In this document: positions 26,170-39,435 of the stretch, in pieces
Layout of the letters: every line of letters starts with the position of its first letter
Position numbering within the stretch: position 1 is the first letter of the stretch
Source of the DNA: Coniella vitis
Lineage: Eukaryota; Ascomycota; Sordariomycetes; Diaporthales; Schizoparmaceae
Assembly: GCA_011317545.1 (NCBI GenBank)
Contig: WUJK01000003.1
Coordinates: 1,922,001-1,986,000 of the forward strand
Direction of reading: 5' to 3'
DNA length: 64,000 nucleotides
Translations under genes and position numbers: made by a program
Notes under the pieces: generated by a model
Database searches by the model: none
What the model saw: the letters and a program-made list of their open reading frames with translations, nothing else
Told to the model about the DNA's origin: nothing

Positions 26170-27164
26170 TATGCCCGTACCTGATTAATGGACAAAGAGA
26201 TCCACACATCTATAACCTTGAATGGAAGAGACTTTTTATGTACAGACTCTGGGCCAGTCAGTCTATACGAATGAGTGCCATTTTGATTTGTACAAGTATA
26301 GGTATGCATATTGTGTGATTTACCACCAAGTACGAAGATGGGTAGTACTGGCACCGAACATGGCATTCACCAATATGCCACAAGTACAAAAGACCAAAGA
26401 TAGGCTAGCAGGAGCCACATGTACGACTCTCATGCACAAAACACGCCCGGGGACCCGGGTAACTCGAATATATCATCATTGGTGTGCATGAAAATGCTAA
26501 TGATTATGACAATTACAGTACTATCCTTTTGTTCTTATGTTTTTCTTCTTCATTCCAAGAGCCATGAATGGACATACATCGCTTTGTCTTTTCTGGGTCT
26601 GCCTGCTGTTGCTTTACTCCCCTTGCCCAGCGGTTGGCCGAGTATACCTAGGTTGTTCTGCCAGGCTAGCCTTGAACAAGCAGACAGCAAAGGCTGCGTC
26701 GCCACTTCTGGACCCCAAGAAAGACACAAAGGAGAAAACAAGAACCAATGATTTCTATGCCTTCCCCATCCCTCGCAATGCTGGAAAAGAAACCCCCCCC
26801 AAAAGTGTCCCAAATATGTTGCTTAGTTTGGCGTCGATTGCTCATTTCATCATGATAGCCATGAAAACAGAATGCCGTCGACTTGAAATTGAAAACTCCC
26901 CAAGAAAAATGATGACTCGATATAACATGCCAATGGCGTCGAGAAAAGCTCCAGACTCACCAAACAATGCGCTGTGCAGGGGAATGGTGGGATGGATATT
27001 GGCGGTGATGGACCGCGTGTAAGCCAGTACAGGGCAGTCGTGAAAGGAGAAGCAAGAGAGAGATAAGGTATATGACCGCCAGATCGCACCATGTCACGGC
27101 GGTGTGAAGATCGTCCAGATCACGGTTGGTATATTAGCGAGCGACAAATGGTCAGGTAAGTCAT
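26170..27164. other. Intergenic between convergent unknown gene and MAPKKK
   Basis: Shared 3' flanks of two convergent genes. It is AT-richer than the flanking coding sequence. Frames over 26.5-27.0 kb are open on both strands but carry no recognisable domain. Confidence 0.55.
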
Positions 27165-30100
27165 TTACTCAGTGACAGAGAACATCCCGTCACATCCCAG
27201 GCTTCCCCTGCCACTCGATCCCGATGTTGCATTGGGCGTTGTTTGTGCACTGGCGCTTGTGTCACTGGGAGTACTGGGTTCGACCACGCTTCGGCGAATC
27301 GTCATGATCCATTCATGTTGGAGCAACTCGGCAGCAGTCGCTCGCCTCCTGCTGTCCCTGAGGAAGCAGCGCTTCAGAAAGTCAATACCCTCAGGGGAAA
27401 GCTGGTCAGGTGTCGGCAACTGTGGCGGGTTACCCTGTGCAATGTTGTACATGATTGCCCACTCATTGTCCAGGTTCGCCCAAGGCCGACGTCCGGTAGC
27501 CATTTCAAGGATCACGCAGCCAAGAGACCAGATGTCAACTGCTCCAAAATGGCCGGGGTTCTCGCCCTTGATGACTTCTGGCGACATGTACATTGGGGTG
27601 CCCGTCATAGATTTGTTGGGTTTCGTTGCGGTCATGTCCTGCATGAGGGTGCGACCCTGGCGCGCAATGACCTTGGCGGCACCGAAATCGACATACTTGA
27701 TAATACCATTGTGGTCGAGGAGGATGTCTGGCGTTACCGGGTTAGCTAAGGCAGGATGATGGAGAAAATCAGGGCAAGATACTCACTCTCTGGTTTAATA
27801 TCGCGGTGGGCAATCTTGACTTCGTGAAGGTAAGCGAGACCTTCCAAAAGCTGCAGCGCGTAAACCATGATGACTTGCTCGTCCTCAATGCGACCATGTT
27901 CGAGCAGGTTGGCCAGGGAACCACCTGAACAGAATTCCATAAAGATGTACACTCTGTCTCTGTGGACCTCGATGCCGAAGTAGGACACAACATTCGGGTG
28001 GTCGACTGATTCCAGCACCCGCATTTCGTCCTTGATTTGCCCAGCGATTGTGGGAATCAGCTTTGGATCTTGCAGTCGGATTTCCTTGACGGCCATCAAG
28101 TGTCCGGTGTCCAGGTTCATCGCGGCGTAAACATTGCCAAAGGTTCCGCCACCAACAAAGTGACCCTGCTGCCATCTCATTGTGAAATTCGTGGCAGTAG
28201 ACGAGAGATAGGCCAGAGATCTGTCGACTTCGTTGGACGCTTCTAGGACACGACCGAGAGCAGAGCGTTCAAGCATAATCTGTTTCCTGGCCTCGTCGAT
28301 CTTGGCGAGCTCTTGCATCCGATGGTCAAGCACAAACTGAGAAGCGGTCTGGTCATCCACATTCTTGCCCTTGTCGAGCCTCCTGAACTGGCCAACAAGG
28401 GCCTCCAGTCTTTGCTTCTCGGCCTGAGCTGCAACCGTCGACCGCGCACCCATGATGTCGAAATGGGAAATGAGCAGAGACATGCAGCCAGCGACCTTTT
28501 CCCGCAGTTTCGCGTACTCGTCGTCTCCGAGCGCCAGGATATGTCTTCCACGGGTCATGCCCATGGCGAACTCCAGGGCTACAACGGCCCATCGAAAGGT
28601 TTTGCGGTCTGAGGAGACACAGTCGTCGCAAATGAAACTGACCCAATCCAGCGCAAGCTTAGTCAGCTTGATGTTGTTCATTTGTCGGCGGTTACTGTCC
28701 ATAAAGAGCAATGAGCGTTGGCCGAATTCCGTCGCAAAGATAAAGCATGTCTGAATGAGGTCCTGCACATCCATGCCCTGTGTTTGTGCGCGAATGGTCT
28801 CGACACTGTCCATGAACGTGTTTGAGAGCTTGTAGGCCACCCTCTTGATATCGCCAAGTTTCTGGTTCACTTTTTTGAGATTCGACCGCTGTTCCACAAC
28901 GAGGTCGAGATGCATGTCGATCAGATCTATAAGTGATCTTCTTGCAGCCATGAGTCGATTTTGCGACCCGCCAGCAATCATCCTCAAATGACCCATCTTG
29001 AGGTCCAAGGGCTCTTCTCGCACCGTCATTGATACCTTGGGTCCGTACCAATGTGGCGCGTTTTCGGCTCGGATTATGAGGATGTAAGGGTTCGTCGGAT
29101 CTTCTATAGCATGCTCGTATGAAGCGGTGCCAATGATGGACTGGATCTCTTCTGGACGACCGTGTAGGGATGGCGAAGCAACCATGATGATGCCTTCGTG
29201 CTCAATGCTTGCCGTATAAATTTGAAAATGGCCGGATTCGACGAGTCGTGCAAAAAGATCATGCAGCCGATCAGGACTGAACGCTATGCTGAAGTCGGAT
29301 GCGTTTTCGTAGTTCCCGCTAAGCATCCTGGAGAAACGCTGAAGCATTCTCTGGCGCACACGCACCGAGTCAAGAATCTGTTTGTATCGCTTGCTCATTT
29401 CTGCTGGGGTTTCTCGCGGCTTTCTCTGCAATTCTCTTTCGAATGTGTCGCTTAGTCGTCTGAAGGCTTTGAATGTAAGGTTACTGAACTGCTCGGCAAC
29501 TTCCACATCTCCGTGGTCTAGGTGGCTTCCAATCTCGTTGATAAACTCCCACTCTTGGAACAGGAGTTCTGCTTCCTTGAATGTGTTCTTGTTACCGCTT
29601 AGCTTCCAATTAAGCATCTTGAAGTAATACTTCAAGGCTTCCAGAACCGTCTGGTCAAAAGCTTCGTCGATACAGGGCGGCAGCTCCCAGCCAGGTTCGG
29701 GCTGTGAGATTTCGAGATATTCGGCCTTGATGCTGATGGCGAGGTTCAGCAAAACCTGGAATTGCCCAATCATCTGGTCCTGCAACATAGGGTTCTGTTG
29801 AGCTGACTCTTTCATCTTCTTGGAGTAGGCTAGTCGCATCTTGATGATTTCTTCGATGAGCCGGGAAGGGAAGCTGATCAAGGTGAGAAGATCCTCAATA
29901 TAGGGAGGCAAATGCCGTTTCTTGAATGACTCGGCATTGAGGATCAGAGTTTCCTTTGCCTTCAAAATCGTATTGGTGATAGCTGTCAACATGCTTTCGC
30001 GTTTGCTTTTATTGCCGCCCACGTCTTCCTCCCAGTGTGTGTGCAGGGACTTGAGACCATCTTCCTTCAGTAACTTATCGAGGAAAGATGCCTCGTCACC

Positions 30101-31363
30101 GATGCCATTCGAAATCGAAGACCGCTCTTTGGTGTGGTAAAAGTCGAGCTCGTCATTCCCAACCCATCTTCTCAATACCAACAATTCGGTGTTGATCAGC
30201 TCGTTGATATTATACCACGATATGATGGAATCGCAGGCGTCTGTAAATAGTGCTGACCTGGCCGAGCTGTGTGCCTGTAGCATTGTCTCTCTTGACGGAT
30301 AGAGGCTTTCGAGCTTGTCGATTTTGGCGACCATATCGCGAACCTGCTCAGCTGGCGGTTTGCCAGCCTCGCTCTCCCCGGCAATCTGGAAATTAATGAT
30401 GTCTTCAATGACGCGCTCCATGGTTCCTCGCGCATCCTCAACCATCCTACGCTGCACAGGGAGATGTCGTCCACAAATGCGCGACCGTATGCCAAGCCAG
30501 AGCTCTGCTTTTTGCGCATTCTTTCCGACCTCTTGCTCCGAGGAGCCAATCAAACGTTTCTTCTCCTGTCGGAAAACATCGCCAGTGAGCACAGCGGCGA
30601 GCATCCCATGCCACTCTAGCCTTTCTCGACTATCGGGATCCTGTATATCCTCCTCGGTGGGATCGACGTCCTCTTCCTCGTCTCCTTCAAACAGCCTCCT
30701 CGCATCGTCATCGTCATTGTCTGGTTCGGCGCTGTAGGGAGCTTCGGAGCCTGGGGTTTCTCCCTCGGAATCACTGTCGGGGTCACCACTGGTTGTGAAG
30801 CTGGTGGGGTCGTATTCGAGAGGAAATGAGTAATCTTGCTTCCGCGCATTGTTCAGCCGCTGCACGTAGGCCCTCTCTTGCCGTGCAAATGTCGAATTGG
30901 AGGGCATAGGCCGCGTTCGTGAGCCAGAGCGGGGGTCATTGTAGCCAGCGGGGGTGGGCTGCGGCCTTCTGATGGGACGGTAGGTATTCGAGGGCTGTCG
31001 TGCAGGGCCGGTGGGCCGCTGAGGCCTCGCGACGGAGCCGTTGCTGTGAGCGGGGACGACTTCCGAGGTCCCAGTCCGATGCCTGCTGGAGAGGCCATTG
31101 CTCATGCCGTCTGAGTGCAGCGAGGCGATGGATCCGGGGTGAGTAGCGGGGTCTGCGTAGCGATTCAGGGAGCCGATTTCGTCTTGACGCTCGTAGTCGT
31201 GAATGAAGCCGTTGGCATCGTGGACGCTGTCGCCCGAAGAGCCGGACTCGCCTGAGTCGGCGGTCATGGCCATGGGGCGAAAAGGCTTGATCTTCTCAGG
31301 GCGCGGTAGGTCGTCGTCGCCATTGGAGAAGCGCACAGCCCGTGGTGAGGTTTCTCCCGACAT
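27165..31363 (-). CDS. SSK2: MAP kinase kinase kinase of the HOG osmostress pathway (Ssk2/SskB/OS-4 type)
   Basis: Two exons on the minus strand, 27787-31363 and 27165-27727, give 1379 aa. The 59-nt intron splits the catalytic-loop Asn codon (HRDIKPE/N). The N-terminal 200 residues are disordered. Residues about 240-1050 form the large regulatory region typical of Ssk2/Ssk22/Wis4, which binds the response regulator Ssk1. The kinase domain spans about residues 1064-1340: glycine loop GGGTFGNVY, catalytic Lys1093 (AVKE), HRDIKPEN (1186-1193), DFG (1206-1208) and activation segment TGTPMYMSPE. The protein phosphorylates the MAPKK Pbs2, which activates Hog1. It is called os-4 in Neurospora and sskB in Aspergillus. 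All catalytic residues are present. It is divergent with the Sld3 gene across 1.8 kb. Confidence 0.95.
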
Positions 31364-33166
31364 GATGGAGCGATAGCAGTCGCGGCAGAGACTTCTTGGA
31401 TGTAGATATGCTCGTGGAATCGGCCGAGGCTGAGCCGTCCCCTTGGACGCCGCCGGGTGGGATCAACGCCGATCCAGGACCAGAACAGAGAGCGGCCGAG
31501 AGGGAAACGAGGAGCAGGCCTGCAGAGCGGCACGAGATCTGCCTTTTCCGAGGGTGGCGACGGGGGGTTGCGTCGCGTCCCTTATCGAGGCGGGCGCAGG
31601 CGGGCCAAGTCGCATGCGAATTGGGGGAAGTGAGCGCTGGTCGTCAGGCGTGAAAGTGGCTCCCGAGCGGTAGGATGATGGAACGTGCGCCTTGTTAGTG
31701 TCCGGCAAGACAGCATCTGGGCCTGGCTGGCAGGCTGGCAAGGCTAGCGGTTACTGCCGGCGCTGCTGGGGGCTTGTGAGGTGTGGCGAGAGCTGGCCAG
31801 AAGGTGGGACTTTGTATGGTGAATCCGTACGGCGAGGTAAAGAGGGTGAGGCAAGGTATTAAGAGCCGAGCCACGCGGGTGCAGCTAGGTGCACTCAGTA
31901 TGCTCACAGGGATTCTCGTGTTGTGCCTGGACCTGGTTTCCCTCTTCTGTCTCTCTCTTTTTTGCTGCTCGTTGTCTTTTTTCCTTGTCACCCCTGCTTT
32001 GGGCAGCGAGGCAGTGGGTGAGTGCTGCGCGGCTGTGATTTCCGGAATCGTAATGGAGCAAATTGGCTTTTGACAGACAGACAAGGGCGGCAACGGGCCT
32101 TGTCTAGAATAGCTCAGAGCATATTGGGAAGTCTGGCCGCAGGGCAGACGGGGAGAAAAGAAAGAATCGGAGACTGGCGCCGCGAAACAGCCGATGGAAT
32201 CTGAGATGCACCTATGGTATTTTCTCTCTCTGCTTTTCTCTTCTCAGCTTCTGCTCTGGCCCCGGCGGATCAAGTGATCCGGCAGCTAGCAGAGCATAAT
32301 AGAGCATGGCAGAGCATGGCACAGCATGGGCTGTGATGGCCAAATCTCGATGACCGCCACGAGGCTCGATGGGCAGGTGCTAGCCATGTGCGCTCCCCAG
32401 CTGTAGCAGCAGCAGCTCCTGCCGTCCACCATCGGCCCTAAGCCCGCTAGCTCACTCGTGCTCCCAGCCCGCCAGGCCTGCCTTGGCCTGCCAATCTCGA
32501 GACAAGAAGCGAAGGATGGCCCCGTGGGTGGGCGTGCTCGACGGCCTGGGCAATATTGGGCAACAATGGCTGTCTGGTTCTGAGATTATTTGCACAACAT
32601 TGCCCAACCGACCGTCTATTTGTTTCGGACATTTGCGAACCTATGGTGCATTTGTTGAAGAGCAGCCCCTTAGCAATCACTTCCAGCACATGTAACTATT
32701 GTATTCAGGTACTGATTGCGTTGTTGTAGGATTGCAGGGATTCGTACTGAAGTATACTATGTTAGGGTAGATGCTACTATGTACTTCGAAAAACAGTGAG
32801 TCTGCCAGCCCCATAGTAAGTGGCAACTCAAGCGCCCCCCCCCCCTCCAGGCACTGTGCCACAGCGGGCACCCTCACTGCAGCCACGCCTAGAACCCTGA
32901 ACGCACCCGAATCAAAAACCCTTCAACGCGAAGTCCCAGCAAGGGTTAGGCTTAGACGGACAGCCGCGTCTTTAGGTACGCGTGCCTCGTCACTCATCGC
33001 GCAACTTGGCTGCTGCGCATAGATTTGCCCTGGCTGACCCATTCATGGTTGGCGCAGTAACAGGTCTACTATCATTTCGGTCCAGGGCTGGATAGTGAGC
33101 AACGAACTGGCCCGCACCTCACCCTCTCCTCTCCTTACTTGATGTCCTTCATGGCGACAGCCCGCC
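31364..33166. other. Divergent promoter region between MAPKKK and Sld3 genes
   Basis: 1.8 kb of non-coding DNA. Open frames near 31.4-32.1 kb on both strands are GC-rich noise close to the MAPKKK start. One exact TACTATGTA word lies at 32775-32783, and a C-run follows near 32836. The last 150 nt before 33167 are pyrimidine-rich, as expected for a fungal leader. Confidence 0.55.
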
Positions 33167-35069
33167 ATGGTGGTTCGAGGAAGGGACGCGTCGCGTCCTC
33201 CTTCGAGATCATCCACCAAACACACCGTCCACTTTGAGCCATCTCCAGATCCGCTGAACCCCGGCCTATCATGTCAGCCGCAAGCTCAACCTTCCAGCAT
33301 AACAGATGCCACTATCCTACCCGACAGCCACAGCTCAGCGATCAAGCATGGCTCCGCTGCAGTTTCACTTGAACATCTCCTCAAGCCGTATATCACCATC
33401 AGAGTTAGCCATCCTCGAGTCCTGATTCGTTCAAGGACGCTGATACTAACTGCTGGACAGCCCGAATTTTGCCCTGTCGGCAAGTCCCATAAGCCAGTTG
33501 TGTTGAAGCCTCTGATGCTCTTGTCTCGTGAACATCTCTCCTTGTCCAGCTTGGATCTAGCGAGTCCATTGGGAGAGTTCCCCACCGGCCCAGGTCGCTT
33601 TTTCGAGTCCCATATCCGCATTCTGGAACTAGAAGGACGCCTGCGCCAAACACCAAGCGTCCTTGTCGCCCGCTCCGATGCCACCGGATATGTTTACGCC
33701 ATTGAACGTGCGCAAGCAGGCCGCCATGTCGTCTGCAAGCTTGGAAATTGGGTGCGTATCGAAAAGCTTGGCCAGCTGGCAGAAGCATGCCACGAGCCCA
33801 GATGTTCCGTGACGCGCAGTTCCGAGGCAGTGGAAGCCGAAGCGCCAGTCATAACCCCCCAGCTGCACAAGCAAAATAAGAAGAAGCGGGAAGCAATCGA
33901 GCAGTTGCGATCTCTCGTGTCCAAACGTCCCAGGGCGGCATCCATTGCTTCACCGAATATCCCAACATCACAGAGCCAGTTGCCCGATATATCCTCAGCT
34001 GCAACCCAGCAAGTCCCTGAGCCGACGCAGACGGCAGCCCCGGGTCATACTGATGGACCAAGACGGCAGCCGGGCCTTGCGGACTCCATCATTGATGCGC
34101 AGGCCTCTCTTGAAGACATTCTGCAGACTGTCAGGGCTCAATATGCACAAGCTCTATATCATTCCAAGGGATCTCTGGCATACTTTGCAAAAGGACCACT
34201 TTCACGAGCACGATCAGCCTTCCAGTTCGACTGTGACTCGAACCTGGATATGGGCGACCTTGTACAGTTTTTGAAAAGTCTTGTGGTGGGCATCCCACAA
34301 ATCGATAAGAAGTACAAGGAGACACTGCCAAAACTGGTCGACGAAATGAAGGTGCTCGGGGATAGTGACAATGAACCGGACCCGAAACCCAGACGGCGCA
34401 AGGCCAAAAGTATGAAGCTCGGCAAGGATGGTCTGTGGACTAACGAAATCAATCACGTAAAGAAATGGTGGAAGTCCAACAAGCCTGAAGTCCGAGAAGA
34501 TGCTACATCGGTTTGCCCACAGGAAATCCAGTATCACATTACGTTGCTGCGCACTCGGGAGACGCAACTGCAGATGATCCTCCTCCTTGAGATATTGGCT
34601 TTAGAAGCCATACGTCCGGCTCCCGATGGCCAGGACGACCTACTCCCTGGTATAGCAGACGAGCCATCCACCTATAAAAGAACAGCAGGCGAAGCTGCAG
34701 CTAAAAAGAAGGACAAACATGATTATCCTCTATTAGTGAACTTGCATGCAGACCGGATGAGCATCTGGCAGTCAACCACGTTGGATGAATTGCGAATGAT
34801 TGCGGCAGAAACACAAGCAAAAAGCTACCAAGATTCGCAAAGCAATGCTACTATAGATTCGGACCCGTTGAAGGAGTTCTGTGTCGATATAATTGTTCCA
34901 TTGTAGGTGAACCTTGGCACTCATCTGCAGGCTCAAGATCGCTGACTTCCATAGCTTCGCGGGTCGACTACCTGAGATGTGCGCCGACCTCAATCAGAAG
35001 TTGGGAGGGCCAGTCGCGGCACCTCCGCCCCGTACGAAAATGTCAGCGACAACATCTCACACAGTCGCG

Positions 35070-35139
<70 letters not shown>

Positions 35140-36480
35140 CAACAACAACAACCACTACTCTAGTTAAGCCCGGCACGGCTGCTAAACGACCTGGAACGAT
35201 GCCTTCCCGCAAGTCTCTTGACAAGATATTCGAGAGCGATCAGCAAAAGAGGAAAGCATCGCGCAGGCCAGTCGATGTGTTGGCGAGGATGCGATCTGCC
35301 ACCCCTGCTGTGATTCCTGGCTTGAAGCGAGAAGGTAGCGAACCTCTCAGTCTAGACCGCATTCCCTCATTGAATGAGAAATCGCGCAATATGCTTGCAA
35401 GAAGCGTGTCCAATGCTGGGGTAGACGAGCTCAAAACGCAGAGGAAACTCAAAGTGGAAGCGGAGCTTAAGGAGGCCATTTCGGCTCTAAAGAAGCCAAA
35501 CAGGCAATTAGTTGGCAAGTCCATAGCGGACGAATTGGAGCAACGCGCGGCCTCGTCTCATCCACGAAGTGAGTTTTACCTTCAAACCGGGTTTCTACCT
35601 TTGTTTGCTGACTTGAAGCGCAGAACAAAAGAAGCCCATTCGCAACGCGGCGACTATCAACAGAGTCCAGGTCAAGGCCACGCCCGCGAACAACCGCTTC
35701 AGGGATGCCATAGCCGGAGACAGCAGAAGCCACGATAGCCTCAACTACATCAAAAGCATAACGCACGATGTGCAATCCTCCCCAATTCCAGGCACGGCTC
35801 CTAGGCGAGGCAACGTTCGGGATGAACTTACAACTGGCACCCCGGACAAGGTGCTCGCGACGCCTGTTGGACCTCGAACAAGCACTCTACATCCTCAGGT
35901 TCTACCAGAACCATCTTCTGCACGACCAAACAACAACGACTTCATCCCTCCATCATCACCAATCATGTCGCGGAAGAATGCAACACCGCCTCGGAATTAC
36001 ACCCCCATTTCCCATGCCATAGCAGAAGAAGACGAAGAGAAAGAACTCTACGACCGCCGCGTCTCTGAATCCACTTCTCCAGCCTTGCCATGTATCTTCG
36101 TCACGACCCCCCGCGCCAAACCACGACCACCATCACCGCCGCCGCCGCTACCACCAAAATTCACCTCGTCTAGCGCGTACACTGGTGCTACTGATGAAAA
36201 CAATATACTTTCATCTCCTCCCGCACCATCTTTATCACGATTCTCGGGCTCCCAGAGCAAAGTCCTCTTCGAGACACCCCCAAGAAGGAAAAGCACCACG
36301 ACTTCTGCCGCTTTTCTCTCCGCGACGGTGACCGAGACAGTCGTCGAGGTCAACCCCATCAGGCCCATTACGAGCAACAACAACAATAGCTTCAGTACCG
36401 GCCAGGACCCCATGCCGGAGCCCGCGCCTACCCTTTATGATCAGATGGGCTGGAGTAACGACTATGATGGTTTATTTTAA
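33167..36480 (+). CDS. SLD3: DNA replication regulator Sld3 (Treslin counterpart)
   Basis: Three exons, 33167-34902, 34955-35568 and 35624-36480, give 1068 aa. The central Sld3 homology region begins near residue 315 (LEDILQTVRAQY, SKGSLAYFAKGPLSRA) and runs across intron 1 to FFAGRLPEMCADLN; it is the region that binds Cdc45. Downstream are a run of about 20 Ala then Thr (near residue 618), a basic segment (RKSLDKIF, KRKASRRP), and a long disordered tail with many S/T-P sites ending in DYDGLF. In yeast, CDK phosphorylation of the Sld3 tail recruits Dpb11 to start origin firing. The 52-nt first intron has two in-frame AG sites; only the second leaves an intron of plausible size. The call rests on the signature text and the length, as primary similarity in this family is low. 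Confidence 0.87.
35071..35152 (+). repeat. (CAG)20(CAA)7 microsatellite inside the Sld3 coding sequence
   Basis: The run is read in the GCA/ACA phase, giving poly-Ala then poly-Thr rather than poly-Gln. It lies between the Sld3 homology region and the tail, so length change would not shift the frame if whole units are gained or lost. Confidence 0.95.
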
Positions 36481-36987
36481 TATTGCAGGATGTATATGCT
36501 GTACGTGGTATTTGTAATTGCTGTTTGTAGCTCACACTCGCCGAATATCTACCAACCAATCCATCCAGGCTTTGGTGTGCAACCGTGTGTCTAAAGAATT
36601 GTATGGGAGACATGCGATACAGATACCCCGAGCGAATGGGGATGAGGTATTACATACATTTGCATACATCGACGTATGTGACTAAATATGCTTTTGTAGA
36701 GTAGCTTATGAAACGCTAAGAAAAGAAATAAATAACGCGACAGAAAGAAAACTCAGGCACTAGCCGTGGAGCTGGGCCATTTTCTCATACGCTGCTAACT
36801 GTATACTTTTGAAGATTCGGAAAAATGATTGAGAAGTCATAATGATGTCGACGATTGAACAAATGGCATTTCGCTCTCTGCAATTATAATGAAATCTACT
36901 TAACAATCTTTTAGCTCTCATGTTTTGCTAAGCTATAACTTAGCTTTGGATTAGTGTCTGATATAAATATATGAACGCGCCTCATCT
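36481..36987. other. Intergenic between convergent Sld3 and Trs65 genes
   Basis: 507 nt of AT-rich 3' flanking DNA shared by two convergent genes, with several AATAAA-like words (AAATAAATAA near 36727). No gene seen. Confidence 0.6.
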
Positions 36988-38939
36988 TCACCCCCCTCGC
37001 CTAGCCACAACCATAACCGGCAACTCCCTTATATCCACATGCTCCTGATTTCCCAAATCCACCACCCGTACGCACTCAATTCCGACAATGCCCTCCTTGA
37101 GCGCCAAAAACCGCATCTCTACCACATGACATGCGTTGGGCGCCAGCGGACCGACGCGTAAATCCGCCGACAGACAGACCACATCCGTGCTGTCGACAAG
37201 ACTGCTATGTTGCATAGCGTGCACAATGTTTTCATCCAGGACCGCATCTGCAACTTCAAGAGAGGCATTGTCCGCATCGACAAATTGCCCGTGGCCGTGA
37301 TGTGTGTTGCCGTGTGATACGGCAGCGACGGATTTACGTCGTGCTCCAGCTGTCGAGGGTGGTCGCATGACGCGCATATCGTTGCGCCGTCGTTTGGGGA
37401 TCGCTACGAGAGCTAGTTTACGAGGTAATGGAGGGGGAAGAGTGTTGGGCCCTGTTGTTGCTGCGACAGCGGCCGTGCGGTTCACCACGTATATCGTCCA
37501 CACAAATTCGTCGCCAGGGTAGATTGGGCCGGGCTGGGATGTGAATGTCATGGTGATTCCGAATTCTGGAATGCCAATATCGGTGCCCAGCGAGCGGTCA
37601 GCCGCGGCCTCTAGGCTCGGAATCGAGTCTGGACGGGCGACGGAAGGTAGAACAAAGCTTGCGCCATCACCGATGGAGAGCTGTGTCGGACGATGTGATC
37701 TTTGGAAAGGTTTGGTCAATCCAGAACCGAAACCTGGGTTCACGGGAAGCGTAAAATCCAAAATGGTAGACCAGGCCATGCGGAATTTCGGCTTGCAAGC
37801 TTCCGGCTGTGCCAGCGCCGTGCACTCGATCGAAATGAAAAGCTCGCGATTGGAGTTCTTTGAAGGTATGTCGCTTCCTCTGGGAGTAAGGCGGTACATC
37901 AGGGTCAGATGGTCGTGAGCAACACACTGTAGAGGAAGGTTGAGGCTAGTACTGTCGTTTAGATTCTCCACTTGACCGTCTGGTATATTCAGCTCGATCT
38001 TGTCCACCGTGACAATGCAGTCAAAATAGGGAGTGAAATCTATTTCGAGAAGTGCTATTATTGCCAGACTGGGTGGGAGAGAATTAGGCCGCGAAAACCG
38101 TACTCGCGTGTGAACAGCTGGATAAATCTTCTTGGACAGGTTCTGCAAACCCCTGAGCATGGGAAAGGAGTCCTTGGTGATTTGAGTAGCCGGCGCAACC
38201 CGCGATACGCGGACTGCTGATAGTCGTGGCTTGACACCACCAAGCCATGGATCTCGGGCGAATGATTGGAGCAGATTAAGCCCGGTAGGTACGCCGCTTT
38301 CGAGATAGCCGTCTTGCTGTTCGCCAAAATGCGCAGGATCCGGTCTAAGACTTGCTACTGCTGTGAACATGATTGATGGCCCAAAGAGCCGCAATCTGGG
38401 ACGCGCCAAGAATACTGAGGCTTTCCAGATGGTATATTTTGTTGAACCTGCCTCTGCCACGTCTCCTCCCCCGTGAACGGTTGCTACGGGGTGTTGTACA
38501 TCCTCGAGCTCGCCATTGTAAACCACTTCGGACAGAGGCGTTGAACTAGCTCTCTCTGGCGAGGGCGAGTTGAAGACCTGAGCTTGAATAGAGAGCAGGA
38601 GCCGGTTCGAGTAGTACTGCAACTTGTCGTCGCTCAAGCCGTGGGTTTTGAGTACCAAGAAGATGTCAACGGTTTCATCTGGCATCTGGGAATGAGTATT
38701 GTAAGACCAGAGAACTTCAGGGGCGGAGCAGTGTGCCAGGAGGGCTTCTTACCGAAGAGGAGCCATGGTCTTGACTCTATGTCGGCCAGAGGACGGCTAC
38801 TGGCAATAGCATTCTCAACCTCGGCTTTGATGTCGACACTGGTGCTGAAGGGAATGATGTACGTGAGGTACGACTGCCCCAAAAAGGCCGAGTCCCCAGA
38901 GTCGGCGGCAGCATCTTCAAGCTGAGAGGGCACTGCCAT
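36988..38939 (-). CDS. TRS65: TRAPP II complex subunit Trs65
   Basis: Two exons on the minus strand, 38753-38939 and 36988-38678, give 625 aa. The second of two nearby AG acceptors must be used, because the first gives an immediate stop; the junction reads WLLF/DETVDIFLVL. The protein is mostly beta-rich. The C-terminal half has the PIYPGDEFVWTIYVVN and LRVGPLAPNACHVVEMRFLAL stretches typical of the Trs65 C-terminal immunoglobulin-like domain. An H/G-rich loop (NTHHGHGQ) lies between beta strands. TRAPP II is a guanine-nucleotide exchange factor for Rab11/Ypt31 at the late Golgi. Fungal Trs65 helps join two TRAPP II halves and binds the Arf exchange factor Gea2. It shares a 496-bp divergent promoter with Prp40. 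Confidence 0.85.
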
Positions 38940-39435
38940 CTTGCAGTTTTCCCAGATGCTTTTGGTCTAGACCATGATAAACTGACGGCTCGCGGAAGTG
39001 GCTTCGTGCTTCTCGAGTGTCAGGCTGTTTGGGAATCAATGAAGGAAGTCGTGAGCACAGTGACGACAAGTGTTGTCGCAGGAGCACTGTTGGAATCCGC
39101 ATCGCATCATTGGCATCGCCTGGCCAGGGGTGGCCGAGCTTCTAGCGGGGCCGACCTAGGGACTGTTTAGAAGGGGAACCTGGCTTGTCGCGTACCGTAG
39201 CTGGCGGTACGGCGGTACTTACATACTACAGCAGGACAGACGCGGGCAGCTTCCTAAACTATCAGGCCCGTGCACGCGCTTTCGACATTTGCAGCCAGCC
39301 TCGAACTTTTCCTCTCTAAACACTTTGCTGGTCCACGTCGCCTGGACGGATTCATCGCCATCTCCTTTGCGCCAGCATTCTTGTTGCCGGCTTTCCATCA
39401 TATCATTTGATCGGATTGCTCATAGATCATACATA
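38940..39435. promoter_or_regulatory. Divergent promoter shared by Trs65 and Prp40
   Basis: The two start codons lie 496 bp apart and point away from each other, so both genes must be driven from this short interval. I could not identify a TATA box or a known factor site with confidence. Confidence 0.5.

Noticed and set aside
27262..27290. A GGTTCGACC word resembling a tRNA B box
   Set aside because: It lies inside the last exon of the MAPKKK, and no cloverleaf forms.
34914..34954. Upstream AG acceptor (34930) for the first Sld3 intron
   Set aside because: It would leave an intron of only 28 nt, below the usual fungal minimum; the AG at 34954 gives 52 nt and the expected FFAGRLPE text.
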